A stretch of DNA of 64,000 nucleotides, taken from the NCBI GenBank assembly GCA_008638375.1, contig CM018040.1, forward strand, positions 32,303,970 to 32,367,969, written 5' to 3'. The translations under genes and the position numbers were made by a program. The notes below the pieces were generated by a model. It saw nothing but the letters and a program-made list of their open reading frames with translations. It was not told the origin of the DNA and made no database searches. Below are positions 11,530 to 24,998 of this stretch, one piece after another; position 1 is the stretch's first letter; the number at the start of each line of letters is the position of its first letter. Source of the DNA: Nyssa sinensis. Taxonomy: Eukaryota > Streptophyta > Magnoliopsida > Cornales > Nyssaceae.

Positions 11530-14500
11530 TGTAATATCCCGACCCGGGATACCGGGTCATATGACACGTATTACGAGAATTTACAAAAAATAATTAATTA
11601 ATTAAATTATTAATTAATTAAAGTAAAGAAATGTTATATATATATATATTAATTAAATAATATATATATATATGTAAAAAGTGAAGTATACATGTATTTA
11701 TATGGAAACATGTATGTATGCATGTAGATGGATAAAAGTAGAAAGTGTGAACAGTGTGTGAATGTGTGTGTGTGTCGGCTGGTGTGTGTGTGTGTGTCTT
11801 GTATATATGTGTATATATGTATATATATGTATATATTATATGTATAAATATCTCAAAACAAATTAATGCAAAGTAGGAAAGAGAAAAAGAAAAATTGATG
11901 AGATGGGAGGGCTGTGTAGGGCTACAATCAGAAAGAAGAGAGAGAGAACAGTAGAGAGAGAAAATGAGGAGAGAGAGAGGTCGGTTATCCTTGCTTTAAA
12001 AGCCAAAACATGCAAAGCATGTTGTTCTCCTACGAAATAAATCAAACAAGGGAGAAACTGAGAAGCTAAGGAAGGATTCAAAGCAAGAAGAAAGGGAGAA
12101 AAACAGTGGTGAAAGGTGAACCCACCAAAACCTTTGAAATTCTCTCTCTAGAATTTCTCTATGTATAAACTGATTTAAAGCTTTCATTTTATATATATGA
12201 TATGTAGAACATATTTAGACTTGTTTACCTATGGATTTTGAGCTTCAAACCACCTAAAAACATGAAACCCAGTTAGGACAGCCATTGAAGACCTTGCCCA
12301 TGGCAGGTCTGGATCAACTTCCTTAAAGCTTGATTTGGCTTATCAAAGCTTAAAGTAGACATTATAAGCATGTTAAAAACCATCAACTGCGATCAAAAAG
12401 CTCAAGAAATCGACCCTATGTGGTGAGTTGCAGGCTACGGGTTTGGAACCCAAGCCTCTAAACTCTGTATTAAATTCACTTTTACGAATGGGGAATGAAA
12501 CCCCTTTAACTAAGAAACAAAACAAGCCAAGCCTCATCGAAAATGGTCAAGAAATGAGTATGAACCGAGGGTAATACAGGTTTAGCTATCGCGACCAAAA
12601 CCGAGCACACGAACCATTTTTAATCCTTCAAATGAATGCCAAGATGGTCGGTTGTGTCTTAGGAATGATTTGGAACCAAAACAGTGGAGATTGGCTGAGT
12701 AGAAACCCACGAAATAGAGAGAAATGGAAGACTGCAACTAGGGTTTTTCAGTCGGTCTCGTGGGGAAGACGAAGACGAGTTAACTCGGTTTTTAAAGTAA
12801 AGGCTGGGTCGACTCGGACAGGTGGCAGCCTCTGGGCTTGCCACCGATTAAATGGAACGGCGACGTTTTGAAGGTGGTTTAATTTGAATGAGACCTAGGG
12901 CTGACGTCATCATGACGTCAGCCACATGTAAATAAACTGGATAAACCGGTTGGTTTGCAACTGAACCGGACCGGTTCACTTCCAATTTAACTAAACCCTT
13001 TGGTTTTCTGTTTTATTTAAAATGAAATAAACCAAGACTTTTGGTTATTACGGATTGACCCATGGGCTTTAGAAAATTATACTGAGGCCCAACTGAGGGA
13101 AAATTTATGCATTTAGACCCCTGGAAAAATAATTAAATAATTAAATAATTAAATAATTAATTTAATTATTTAATAAATGAGGTTAAATTACTATTTTGCC
13201 ATTATGGCATAAATAGAGCAAACGAAGTCCAAATTAAACATATGAATAGTGTAATTTTACTATTTTGGACATTCTGAGATCAATGGTAGGGTCCGTTTTA
13301 CGAGACGGGGCCCGAAAAAATAAATACACAAAGGGGTAAATGACCAAAATACCCCTTGACCAAAATTTACAAGTTATTAGTGTATTCTTACTATCTTGGA
13401 CCTCCTGAGTCCAATGGTGAGGTCCACGACACGAGATGAGGTCCCAAAAATAAAGACACGTAAAGGGGTAAAATGACCAAAATACCCCTGGTACCCCTAA
13501 AGCCAAAATGAAATCAGAGAAGGTCTAAATTGACTTTCCTTGACATCCCAGACTCAATAATGGAGTCCAAATTACGAAATGAAGTACAGAAAAATGTGAC
13601 ACGAAAAACGGTAAATGACCATTTTGTCCTTTTACATATAACAGTCCGAATTAAATGATTGGAAAGCCTAAACTGACTTTCTTCGACACTTCGGACTCAA
13701 TGGTAGAGTCTATTCGACCAAAAGAAATGTCTAAAATAAAAAGACATAAAATTTGATGAATAGCATCTGTCAGATGACTATAAATTAGAGTAATGCCAAA
13801 GTACTAATACTAAGGCAAGTACGAGAAATGAAATACGAAAAGACACGACACGTAAACATGTCAAATAAATAACTTTAAATTAAAGTTAATGGAACTCCCA
13901 GAAGAGTATAAATTGAAATAAATTCAATTTCGAACACATTAAATTATGTCATAGGTTACAAGTACGAGTTAAATTAAGTACCTATGAAATTGTGAAATCG
14001 TTTTAGGATCTAATATGATTTAAGCATAAGTTAAGAAATATCGAGATGATATTACAATGAATATGAAGTTGAAGAGGTGTTTATGAATTGTTCTTAGGAA
14101 CTACCAAGAAAGTGGGAAAGCGCATTTTTAGCACTAACCCTAAAGAATCAAGGTGAGTAACCCTGTGTTTGAATTGGAGATTTAACTCCATGGATTTGAA
14201 AAAGTTTTAAGTTCAAAGATGTGAAGTATTTGAAGTTTCAAATTCAGTATTTACATGATTCAGCTTTTAATAGTACTGTTTTATAACTCTATATGACATG
14301 CTCAGTGATTGGTATTTATCATAGTTTTCTTAAAACATATTTCAGCATGTCTAAAGTTTTAAATGCCAAATTATGTTAAATATCCTGAATTTGATAGTTA
14401 CAAGTATTTGAAGTTCTATTGTAGAAATTATACATTTCATGTTTTAAATATTCATGAAAGTATTTATTAAAGAAGTTATGTGATAAATGTTTTACAAGAT

Positions 14501-14851
14501 AAACGGTACTAAGTACCACCCCATGTGACGTTGAAATCCTTCGGGATTCAACAGTAAATGCCCGGTAGCAGGATCTAATCCCCCAGGTAAATGAGATCGG
14601 CAGTATTGGCAGTAAAATGGGAGTCTGGTTCGAAACAGATTCCACCTAATTAAAGAGAAAAGATAACAAAGTGATTTTGGAAATGAAAGCAGGTTTTACC
14701 CTCATTTTCAAATACATATTGATGTGATTTAAGTTATATACTTATCTGATGAAGTACGAGTTTTGCTTGGATACCTTAAATGTTTCCAAGCTATTTGAAA
14801 TGCATATGTTTGAGTTATATACTCTATTTGACGAAGTACGAGTTTAGCTTG

Positions 14852-17800
14852 TGTCACATCCCGAACCCCACCTTACGCGGATGTCGAGGACGTGACTGCC
14901 AGTTGGTCGCAACGCGACCAACCAAAGGCCAATTCTGAACTTTCTGACGAATTGCACTCCAACTGTAGGGTCAGATGCAGCGGAATTTAAAACTTTTTCT
15001 TTGTGTCACGGGAATGCAACTCACTTATCCATTTTAAGTATATGTATCACAGAGCAAGACTAAATCCAGTCAGTCAACAATTCTAATCTCAGAGCATATC
15101 TAAAATCAAGCATATAACAACAGAGCAGATCTAATATCTCTAGAGTACCATTAGTTCCATGAGCCATGTTTATCTAGTATATATCAGTCAAGTCAGTCAT
15201 AACATACCACTCACCGGAATAACCAGGTTCAATCCATAATAAACCAGTCTCTACAATTCAGTGCCGTCAGATCCTTACTTGCGATGCCACTTGGCCTATT
15301 CACGTCATGTCATAGTACCTTCTAATCCAATGGAGGTAATTCCTGAAAAATGTCAGAATAATGGGGTGAGCTTAAATAAGCCCAGTGAGTAACACAGGTT
15401 CCCTATCATGGGTTTCAAAACCAGTTTTGTGCTTCCAAGGCACATGGATAATTTAGTCATTTCAAAAATAACTATTTTTATAAATCCATTTCATAAGCAG
15501 TCTAGTACAATAAAACAGAATCGAATAAACAATACAAACGGATCGGAACATGACATAACCAATCGGTCAAAACAATAACTATTGCTAATATATCGATCAA
15601 GACACAGACTTTTCATTAACAGAATGAATCACAATCGGGACTGAGTGGGAACAATAAGTCAGTCAAGACAGAGGCATATTATCAATGGCTAGAACATAGC
15701 GGAGTTGAACAAGATCAATCAAGACAAGGCATACCAATAACAGGACGGAAACATAACGGAACTAGACCATCTATCAATCAGGCCAGACATATCATCATCG
15801 GACGGAATATAACGGAATCGAACGGAAACAATACATCAGTCAAGCAAAGGCATATCGCGAACGGATAAAATTATAACGGAACTAAACGGAAACAATACAC
15901 TAATCAGGACGCAGGAAAATCATGAACAGGACACAACATAATGGAACTGGGTAGAAACAATATAACAATCAAGTCAGGGACACATCACTGTCGGAACTAA
16001 TCATAACTGGACTGAACAATATTTCAATCAAGACAGACGTATCATCAACGGACAGAACACAACGGAACTGGACCATATATCAATCAAGACAGACAGATCA
16101 TCAACAGACGGAACATAACAGAATCGAACGAAACAATACGTCAGTCAAAACAAAGACATATCATTAACGGATAGATCATAACGGAACTGGACCATATATC
16201 AATCAAGACAGACAGATCATCAACGGACGGAACATGTAAGAACCGGACGGAACATATCAATCGAGAGCAGACATATCATTAACGGACAGCACATAACCGA
16301 ACTGAACGAAATTCCTAATTCGAAGGATACAAGCACATCATGTGGAATGTGATACAAAGGGCGTACATTAAGTACAAACATTTAAACAATATAGCATTCA
16401 GACAGTATACTATACAAAGCGGTACGATACTACAAAATGTTGTTCTTTGCCTATATCACATGGTTTATTTAATCGTTTCGGAAATAATGGTTCAATATAT
16501 CCATTTTACCTCAACAGTTCAAAACGGGCAAAACAGTACGGGATGCTAGCACAGGGATCAGGAATATAGTCAAGTATTTAAAAAGACTAAAACCATGTCA
16601 TAAGTGATATAGTACGGAAAGGCATGCATTTAAATAATTGCACGTAAATAATTGCTTTCAAAACAGATCAATAAATCAAGGGACAGTATCAAAACAGTGT
16701 CAGAAGTTACTCACAAACTTTACGCTTATTTCCTTGCATAAATAATCCGATAACCTCCAGGTACGTCAGGCATCTCCATGTATATCCTGAATAATAATCA
16801 TCAATCACAGACAGATCAGAACTCATCCATTCAGGTCTCATTCGTCATCTTAGGTATCTATCGGATTACCTAAGATAGCCTAGTAGCCTACCGCCCTTCC
16901 ATTGGGTCTCACCCGAGGCTATTTCATTCTTTAATTAGGCTTAGCAATTATTAGGATTATATCCTAAGTCATTTAGACTTCAATTGTTATCAGTCAGGCA
17001 CTCATTCAACCTTAGGGGCAAAATGGTAATTTTACCATTCTTGTCCCGGACCCTGTCGTGGTCTTCGGAATAGTCTTTATATCTTAAGTACAAAGTTTTA
17101 CGTCCTTTGGACTCCAATCGGTATCAGTTAGGTTCTCATTTTAACCATAAGGGCAACATGGTAATTTTGCCATTCTTATCCCGGACCCTATTATGGTCCT
17201 CAGAATATCCCATATATCGTATATATGAAGTTTTAAGTCTTTTAGACTTTAATCGGTATCAGTTGGGTACTTATTTAGTCTTAGGGGCAAAATGGTAATT
17301 TTGTCATTTTTGCCCCAGACCCTATCATGGTCCTCAGAACGTCCCATATATGTCATGTATAAATTTGTAAGTCCCTTGGACTTCACTTGGTATCTACTTT
17401 AGATCGTCGGGACACATCGGTCATTTCTCGTTTTACGCGTTAACTATCTCGGAGTCTTATTTAGCCCTTCAGTGTTCATAATTATCCCTATGATAATTTA
17501 TCAGATCAGTTTGACCTTTATTCGACCTCTACTTTGCACTTACAGTGCTTAGGGGTATTTTGGTCATTTTACGTTTTGTGTAATTCTGACCCCGATTCGT
17601 CATCTAATCAAGTATACAGTCTCACCAGTGTCTGGGCTCCTACCTGTATCAGTTTCGTCCCAATCGGACTTTGTTTAGGTCTCGTACGGTATCAGGGGTA
17701 ATTTGGTAATTTCATGTGGCGCATTTTTCGGCACGTCAGTTCATAAAATGGACCTCACCATTGGGTCCAGAGCGTCCAACATAGTGAAATTGGACTGTCT

Positions 17801-20307
17801 GTTATGTTTAATCGGCCCTGGGTATCATTAAGGGCAATTCGGTCATTTACACCTACGTGTCTGTATTTTTTTCGGGACCTCGGTTCATTAAACGGACCTC
17901 ACCATTGAGTCCAGAATGCTCGAGATAGTCAAAATAGACTGTCTTTTATTTTTATTTGGGTCTGGGTACCATCAGGGGCAGTTCGGTCATTTATCACTTA
18001 CGGGTCTGTATTTTTCGGGACTGTATTTCCAAAATCGGACTGTACCATTGAGTCCAGAATGCTTGAAATAGTGAAAATACACTATTTATTTAATTTATTT
18101 GGACTCTGTTTGACATATTTAATGTCCAGGGGTAAAATTGTAATTTTACCTATTTAATAAAATAATAAAATAATTATTTTATTATTTAATTAATTTTCCA
18201 GGGGCTTAAATGAACAAATTTTCAAAAGTCTGGGCCACTATGCAATTCTGTCAAACAGTAGGGGTAAATCCGTAATTTTAGGAACTTTAGGGGTCAAAAT
18301 GTAATTTCATTAAATTAGGGTTCAAATCAAACGGTTCTAGGGTTCAGGCAGTGAACCGGTTCACAATTCTTAAAAACCAACCGGTTCTGTGACCTTCAGA
18401 AAACCGGAATTAGATATCCCTGGTTAACCCCAATTCAGCCCCTTATTCACGGTTTGGACAGACCTAATCCCTAATTCAGATTTATTAACCGAGTTTCCAA
18501 ACAGACTGGTTTTGATTTTAAAACAAAACCTGTTTAACCGAAACGGTGCCGTTCCACTAAAGAGGTGGCACACCCATGAGTGGACACGTGTCCGAGTCGA
18601 CACGGTCTGCCCAAGCGAGTTGGACGAGTCGACTCCGTCTTCTTCATCTTCTCCCCCAGTTTTGCCCTAGTTCCCGATTTCATATTTTCTCATTTTCGTG
18701 ATATTTGAGGTACATATTTTTGCTGTTTTGGGTTCCAAACCATTCCCACAGGTTAGACCAACAACTTGGCATCGATTTTGTGCCTCGAAATTACGGGTGG
18801 AGCTCTGTTTAACCGATTATCATGGGGGGTTTCAGCTCGGTTGCGTGGCCTCATATCTCCACCAAACCTCACGTGGCTTGGCTCGTTGTGACCGTGTGTC
18901 CATGGGGATCAACATCCCATTTAGAAATTTTAGTTTAAGGGCCTATTTCAGATTTTTGGTTCCATGGCCGAGACCCATAGGTTCGGTTTTGAGGGTCTAC
19001 CCATGAGATTTTGGGTCGCGGGTGGTGATATTTGAAACTCTCGTGACCTATAGATCAAGTCTCGACCATCCAAACATGGTTTGGTTTTGGTCATTTCAGA
19101 TTGGTTGCATGCAAGGTCATCCATGGAGGATGGGTCACGGCTTTGGGTTTTTGCTTGAATTCCAAACAGTCCGATGGTCCTTCTTATGCTTAAACAACCC
19201 AGATTTTCAGTCTAGCTAACATGCATGCAATTACAGTCCTTATAGCCTCAGAATTTCCTCAAAACAATTCTAAAAATTCAAACCAATAAATGAAGGAAAA
19301 ATTCGAATTTTTACCTTCAACAGTGGCAGTCTCTCCTCTGGCTTGGTTCAGGCACGACCTCGGTGGCTGCCTCAGTTCAGTCATGCCCTCAGTCCCTTCT
19401 CATTCCTCTTGTATCACTTCACATGGCCACACATACCATGCCTACAAGGTTGTATACCCAAGCCATGGTCACTCTCATGCAAGCCTCACTAACCCACTCT
19501 CTCTTTGGTTGCAGACCTGTCCGTACACCAACACACTCACAAGCAGTTTTTTTTTTTTGGACTCCAATTCTGAGACACACCATCACAACATATACAAGTA
19601 TTTGTATATATATTTTATAAATTATGTTGTTGCATGGTCTCTCATTGGGTGGAATGGTGGTCCAATCAGATTTAGTCTGCCTATATATATATATATATTA
19701 CATATTTTATATATCATATATGGCTGCATGAAACCCCATTGGTCCATTTGGGTGGCAGCTTGGGGCAATTCAGTGTTTAAATACATATCTTGATGCATAT
19801 ACACACAAAGTGGTCTGCAGCTTAGTTGGTAACTTTTTGAGTGAAGATACTTCCCTCTCAAAGGTCAAGGGTTCAATTCCCCTTGACCACCAATTTGGCC
19901 ATTTTTCACCATTTTGGGCTAAGGCCCTGTTTGGCTGCGCATTAATTCAGTTTTTGATGTTTGCCACATAACTTTCATTCCGTAGCTCCTTTTTCGATGC
20001 GGTTTGTTTCGAGAGTTTCATATTTCAGTTATCTACAGTGTCAGAGGTTCCGTGTCATTTATTAGTCATTCGGAATTTCCGTGGTTAATTAATTCGAATT
20101 CCGTCAGTGTTAAATTGACACCATTTCACCCAATTAATTGGTAATTAGGTTCGGGTATTGTACCCTATTCTCAAACATGTTTTAATTGTTTTATCGGTCT
20201 ATCTTGACCGTCGGGAGATTAGGGTTAATTCCCTTGATTATTCTCTGAGTCGGTATTAATTAATAATTAATATTTAATTATTAATTATACAGGATCGGGG
20301 TGTTACA
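14852..20307 (-). mobile_element. LTR-D: 5.46-kb solo LTR nested in LTR-C, minus orientation
   Basis: The termini TGTCACATCCCG and CGGGGTGTTACA and the target duplication GCTTG (14847-14851, 20308-20312) define it. It is a sister of LTR-B: the first 3.2 kb and the last 0.4 kb are nearly identical, but the stretch between (about 18300-19900 here, 6500-7980 in B) is clearly diverged. On the minus strand: donor GAAG|GTAAAAATTC at 19314, intron-like 16787-19314, mini-exon 16715-16786, intron-like 15343-16714. A TA run at 19683-19698 lies about 370 bp upstream of the first donor. A plus-strand tRNA-like module is at 19811-19892. No coding sequence. Confidence 0.92.
19811..19892 (+). other. tRNA-like module antisense to LTR-D
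   Basis: CAGCTTAGTTGGTA (from about 19818) differs at two positions from the tRNA form TAGCTCAGTTGGTA, and GGTTCAATTCC at 19870-19880 is a good B box. It lies at the place equivalent to the module of LTR-B although the sequence between the boxes has diverged, so the two boxes look better kept than their surroundings. Confidence 0.55.
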
Positions 20308-20400
20308 GCTTGAATACTTTAAATGTTTCAAAGCTATTTACTTATTTGAAATGCATATGTTTTGAGTGATATACTCTATTTATGACAAATACTTTCCAAG

Positions 20401-21120
20401 GTAAATGAAAAATCAAAAAATAGCAGAGTTTGCAGTTCTAACCCAGGGAACGATGACAGTGGCGGAATACGAGACTAAGTTTATGAGATTAGCCCGATTT
20501 GCACCTCACATGGTCCAAACTGAAGATCTGAAGGCTAGGAAGTTTGAAGCTGGCCTCAAGGATAGTATCAGATACCGACTTGAACCATTCGAACTCCCTA
20601 CATATAATGCAGTAGTAGATCGTGCTAAGATTTTTGAGAGAGCGGGTAATGCCTTATCTCAAAAGAAGGACAAAAACAAAGTAGGCGCCACTTCCCAACA
20701 AATGAAAAAGACAAAGGCAAGAACCAAGAGTATGACTACTGTCAATGAGAAGGGTGACGGTAGCCAGAAGTCAGGAGAGATTCCTACCTGCCCTACTTGT
20801 CAGAAGAAGCACTTTGCGCCCTGTCGACAGTATTCAGGAGTCTGCTACAGATGTGGCCTACGTGGGCATCTTATCAAAGATTGTCCCCAAGGAAGTTCGG
20901 CTGTCAAGGAGCCTACCGCGATAGCTTCATCTACTACGCCACAAGTACAGGCTGCAACTACTAAAAAACCAGGAGGAGGCAAAGAACCTATGAGGTACGG
21001 GCGAGTGTTCAACATATATTCTAATGCTGCACAACCTTCAACATGTCAATTAGGTACATATCTTAATGCTTACATTACTACATATAGACTTGTAGCTTAT
21101 TTTCGACTACTTAACACATG
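20401..21120 (+). pseudogene. Element E gag fragment with CCHC zinc knuckle
   Basis: The open frame reads as a plant gypsy Gag without its start: IAEFAVLTQGTMTVAEYET, then LARFAPHMV and DAGL-type FEAGLKDSIRYRLEP, a basic linker, and the knuckle CYRCGLRGHLIKDCP (C-X2-C-X4-H-X4-C, about 20842-20886), preceded by CPTCQKKHFAPCRQ. Gag would package element RNA. The N-terminal half expected in this family is missing, and after PMRYGRVFNI, where protease should begin, the frame runs into unrelated residues and stops. Protease, RT, RNase H and integrase are absent before the polypurine tract at 21201. Thus E is a deletion derivative: 5' LTR, primer site and early gag were lost in one event, and pol in another. 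Confidence 0.88.
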
Positions 21121-21200
21121 AATGTGACAGACCAAAATAACGCAAAGAGACTAGAACCCCAGAAATAAGAACACTCGAGTTTTGAGGACAAAACTATTTT

Positions 21201-21213
21201 AAGGGGGGAAGGA
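21201..21213 (+). other. Polypurine tract of element E
   Basis: AAGGGGGGAAGGA stands immediately before TGTAACACCCCG, the LTR start. It follows TTTTGAGGACAAAAC, the usual last stretch of this kind of element. The polypurine tract primes plus-strand DNA synthesis and fixes the LTR 5' boundary. Confidence 0.9.
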
Positions 21214-24200
21214 TGTAACACCCCGACCCTGATTAAGTAATGATTAGTTACTAATCATTTATCTGAACTAAACTTAAAGAATAATTAAGAAGCTAACCTA
21301 ATTAGGAGTTGACTGAAAGAAACGGCGTCGAAAAATAAGTTACAGAATAAAAGTTAAGTAGGAAATAGTGAAACTGCATTAATGCGCAGCCAAACAGGGC
21401 CTAAGCCCGAAATATGGAAAAAGGACCAAAAATTTGTGGCCAAGAGGATTTGATCCCTTGACCAAACTAGGCAGAATTTGGTTTACCAAAAAATTACCAA
21501 CTAGGCTAGGAACCTCTTTGTGAACATATGTGCAAAGATATGTATTTAAATACCATTCAGATTTGGCCATTCCCCAAAGTGACCAAAACCCAAACATGCA
21601 ACACCTCAGCATTACATCATGCTATAGCCATCATGCCTATAGTCTCATGATGAAACCTCTCTCCCAACCAAATTGCATGCAAAATAATCATGCATTTGGG
21701 GAGATGAAAAGGGCAAGAGAAATGTAAGATATGTATATCTCCATATATGCATTCTCCATATATGCAGATCTGCCATTTAGAGAGTGTTGATATACTGATT
21801 TTTAGAGAGAGAGAGAGAGAGAGAGGAATTCTAGAGAGAGAGTAGACAAGTTGTGCATACAAGTGTATACTTTGGAGCCATTCAAGGAGATTGAGGGGCC
21901 AAGGAACTGCACGTGAAGGGCCAAATCCAACCCTTGAAGCTTCTGTTGAGCACAAACTAGTGAGGGAACCACTGTACGGGTGAGTCATTCAAAACCTTTC
22001 TAGAAATTTTCTTCTTGAATTTTAGCTACTGTTTTATAGCTTTAGGATCTGTCATTGCATGTGTAACAATTTAACTTGAAAAACTGGGTTGCTTGTGATT
22101 GAAATGGACCTACGAAACTGCCCAAACCACGAACCCGTAGCTAAACCGCCATTAATGGAGCTTGAAGTTGCAGGTCTGATCCGACCTCAACCACATGGAC
22201 TTTTAGTGGTCAATACATGAAATAGACCATGGCAGGACCTAGAAAACTACCACCCGCGACCTAGAGACCTAGGTCTAAGCCCTCAAAACCGAGGCTATTC
22301 TTCTCGGCCCAAAAACTCAACCTTTAAACTAGACCCCTAAACCGAGATTTAAGGATGGGGGATCGAAGCCCTTGCTGTGGGGACTTCATAGAACCAAACC
22401 CCGTCCAAAATGGTGAAGAAACAAGGGTTTACTATGGAGTTGCAGGTTCGAGTATTCAAGCTTAGACCGAACGATTGGGTTGGTTTTAGAGTATCAAAAT
22501 AATGCCAAAATGTCTCTTAAACATTCGGTAGCCCATATCACCTAAAAACAGAGATCGAATCAGCTTAAAAAGTCACGAAATCAAAGATTTTGAAAACTGA
22601 AAATTAGGGCAACAGTGCCCTGTTTGATGAAGAAGACGACGAGTCGACCGAGTCGACTCGTCCAACGCGTCTAGACCCACTGAATCGACTCAAACACGTG
22701 TCAACCTAAGACCGTGCCACCATTTAATCGAAACTGCGCCGTTTTGGTTTAAACGTTTTAAATTAAAACCTGGAGATGGCCTGTTTGGTTACAGTGGTAA
22801 GAAATTAAATTTGGGAATTGGAGTAGGCTATCCGTGGATAAGGGGTTTAATGGGGCTATGGCATTCCGGTTTTCCTGAAGTGGACTGGACCGGCTGGTTC
22901 AGTGAGTTGGTCGACCGGTCTAGGGTTTCAAACCCAAAACCCACTGGTTCACAGGAAAATTTAAAATAAATAAAACCAAGGTTTCTAGTATTTACAAAAT
23001 GACCCCAACAGTTTTAGGAAATTCAACTCTGCCCCAGATTCTGGAATTTTATTCTATTTATACCCCTGATAAATTAATAAATAATAAATTAAATTATTTA
23101 ATTAATTTATTAATTAAATAAAAATGACCAAATTACCCCTAGGTCATAAATAAGTCAAACAGAGTCCGAATAAAGTAAACGAATAGTGGATTTTGACTAT
23201 TTTGGACGTTTCGGACTCAATGGTGTGGTCCGTTTTACGAGACGAGGCTTCAAAAATTACGATACATTAAAGTACAAATTACCAAATTGCCCCTAATGTA
23301 GCCGATGTCCAAATAAGACAAGTTATTAGTGTAATCTTATTTTCTTGGGCCTTCTGAGATCAACAGTGAGGTCCGATTCATGAGACGGGACTCCGAAAAA
23401 TATGACACGCGAAATGACCAAACTACCCCTATGGTACCCGAAGCCCAAATGAAACTAACAGATAGTCTATTTTGACTATGTCGGACATTCCAAACCCAAC
23501 GGTGAAGTCCATAACACCAAAATAGGTACTGAAAATTTAGTCACGTGAAAAATAAAACTCATCAAGTCACCACGAGTTGACTAGTAAGACCAATCCTAGG
23601 AAGTTAGAATACGTCAGGCCTAAAATTAAATAAAAGAGCATGAATAGGTAACGATTTAAGGTAAATGTGAAGTTAACGAGTTCTTTATAATTTTCTTAGG
23701 AAATACAAAGGGAAGGGAAAAGCCCACCAGTAGTGCAAACCCGGGGAATCAAGGTGAGTAACCTCACATTTGAAGTGGAGATTTAATTCCACGGATTTGA
23801 ATGATGTTTTAAATATCAAATTCTGTCTTTACACAATTCCGTTTTAAATATTCTGTTATGACATGCTTCCTGAATAATTTACTACTGTTCTTTGAGAGAT
23901 ACTTCTGCATGTCTAAAATTTCGATTTCAAATGTTATTATATATCCTGAAATTACATGTTTTACGTATTTCAATACCCTATCATGAGATTATGAACTGTA
24001 TGTTTTGAATGCTTTTAAATGCGTCCACACGAAGGAATTATGGGTTAAATACTTTTAAATGCAAGATAAATTGTGCATAAGCACCACGGACTTCTATCGG
24101 GTTTCTTAAGAACCCAACTACGATACGAATAAATGCCAGGTAGCAGGATCTAATCCCCCAGGCATATGAGATATCTCCACGAAAAGTAAAATGGGAATCT

Positions 24201-24998
24201 GGTTCGAAACAGATTCTATTAATGAAAGTGATAAGGTGTGTGTTGAAAATGGAAGCAGGCTTTTTCCTCATTTTCACCATGCATATTTACATGATTTGAA
24301 ATTCATATACTTTATTTCGAAAGCACAAGTTAGCTTGAATACTTTAATGTTTCAAAGCCATTGGTTAAAGAATGCATGTACTCTATGTTCCAAGTATACG
24401 AGCAATTGGTAGTGAGTATTTTACAAAATTTTCACGTGCGAAACCACTACCAATTGAAACCCATGACAGATGTTAGAATTACTCACTGGGCTTTTCGAAG
24501 CTCACCCCATTCCCTAACATTTTTCAGGTGATGACGATGGGTGGACCCTTGCCCAATTTGGGGAGGAATGATAGGCAGCTCCATTAGGATTCTGGAGATA
24601 TTTTGGGAAGTATTAGGGCCTATGGTTGGTCGAATTTTGATGTCGTACTTTTGGACAATTATGTATTTAAGCCCAAGAGGCAACCACATATGTACTTAAG
24701 CCCTTGAGGCATTCGAATATGTATCATGTATAAGACTTTAATTTTTAGTATGCTCTGATGTGATTATTCATGTGTACCGCTATGAAGAGCGACAGTACCG
24801 GACGGCTGTGCGAAAGTTTTTAAAAGATTTTTTTTTTTAAAAAAAAAAAAAAAGAAAAGGGTTTTTCACGCTTCCGCAAATCAAGGCCGCACCGCTATTC
24901 GATACCGTCGCCCATGCTTTGCCTTGCCCTCAGGCTCCCGGGCCTGAAGGCGGCGGTCGCGATCCGAGATCCGTACAGGGTGGGTTTTGGGTCGTGAC
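21214..24998 (+). mobile_element. Element E 3' LTR (3.79 kb), inserted in LTR-C
   Basis: The left boundary is set by the polypurine tract and the right one by GGGTCGTGACA at 24998; the bases after it, ATGAG, are the expected right copy of the target duplication, whose left copy was deleted. Donor-like TACGG|GTGAGTC at 21980, intron-like 21980-23699, acceptor TTTTCTTAG, mini-exon 23700-23753, donor AAG|GTGAGTA, intron-like 23754-24527 ending TCCCTAACATTTTTCAG. A GA-rich run (about 21798-21845) lies in the putative first exon. Palindromes GAGTCGAC are at 22630-22665. A tRNA-like module is on the minus strand at 21440-21512. The terminal 290 bp contain a conserved GC-rich module ending in GGCGGTCGCGATCC. 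Confidence 0.87.
21440..21512 (-). other. tRNA-like module antisense to element E LTR
   Basis: On the minus strand TAGCCTAGTTGGTAA (near 21494-21508) fits the A-box pattern at every position, and GGGATCAAATCC (21446-21457) contains a complete B-box match GATCAAATC. The distance between the boxes is tRNA-like. Best example of the upstream class. Confidence 0.6.

Noticed and set aside
14098..14152. A conserved peptide encoded by the mini-exon-like block
   Set aside because: In four or five copies the first frame is open for 18-21 codons with a shared start (EL-R), but the other subfamily has stops and lengths are not consistently multiples of three.
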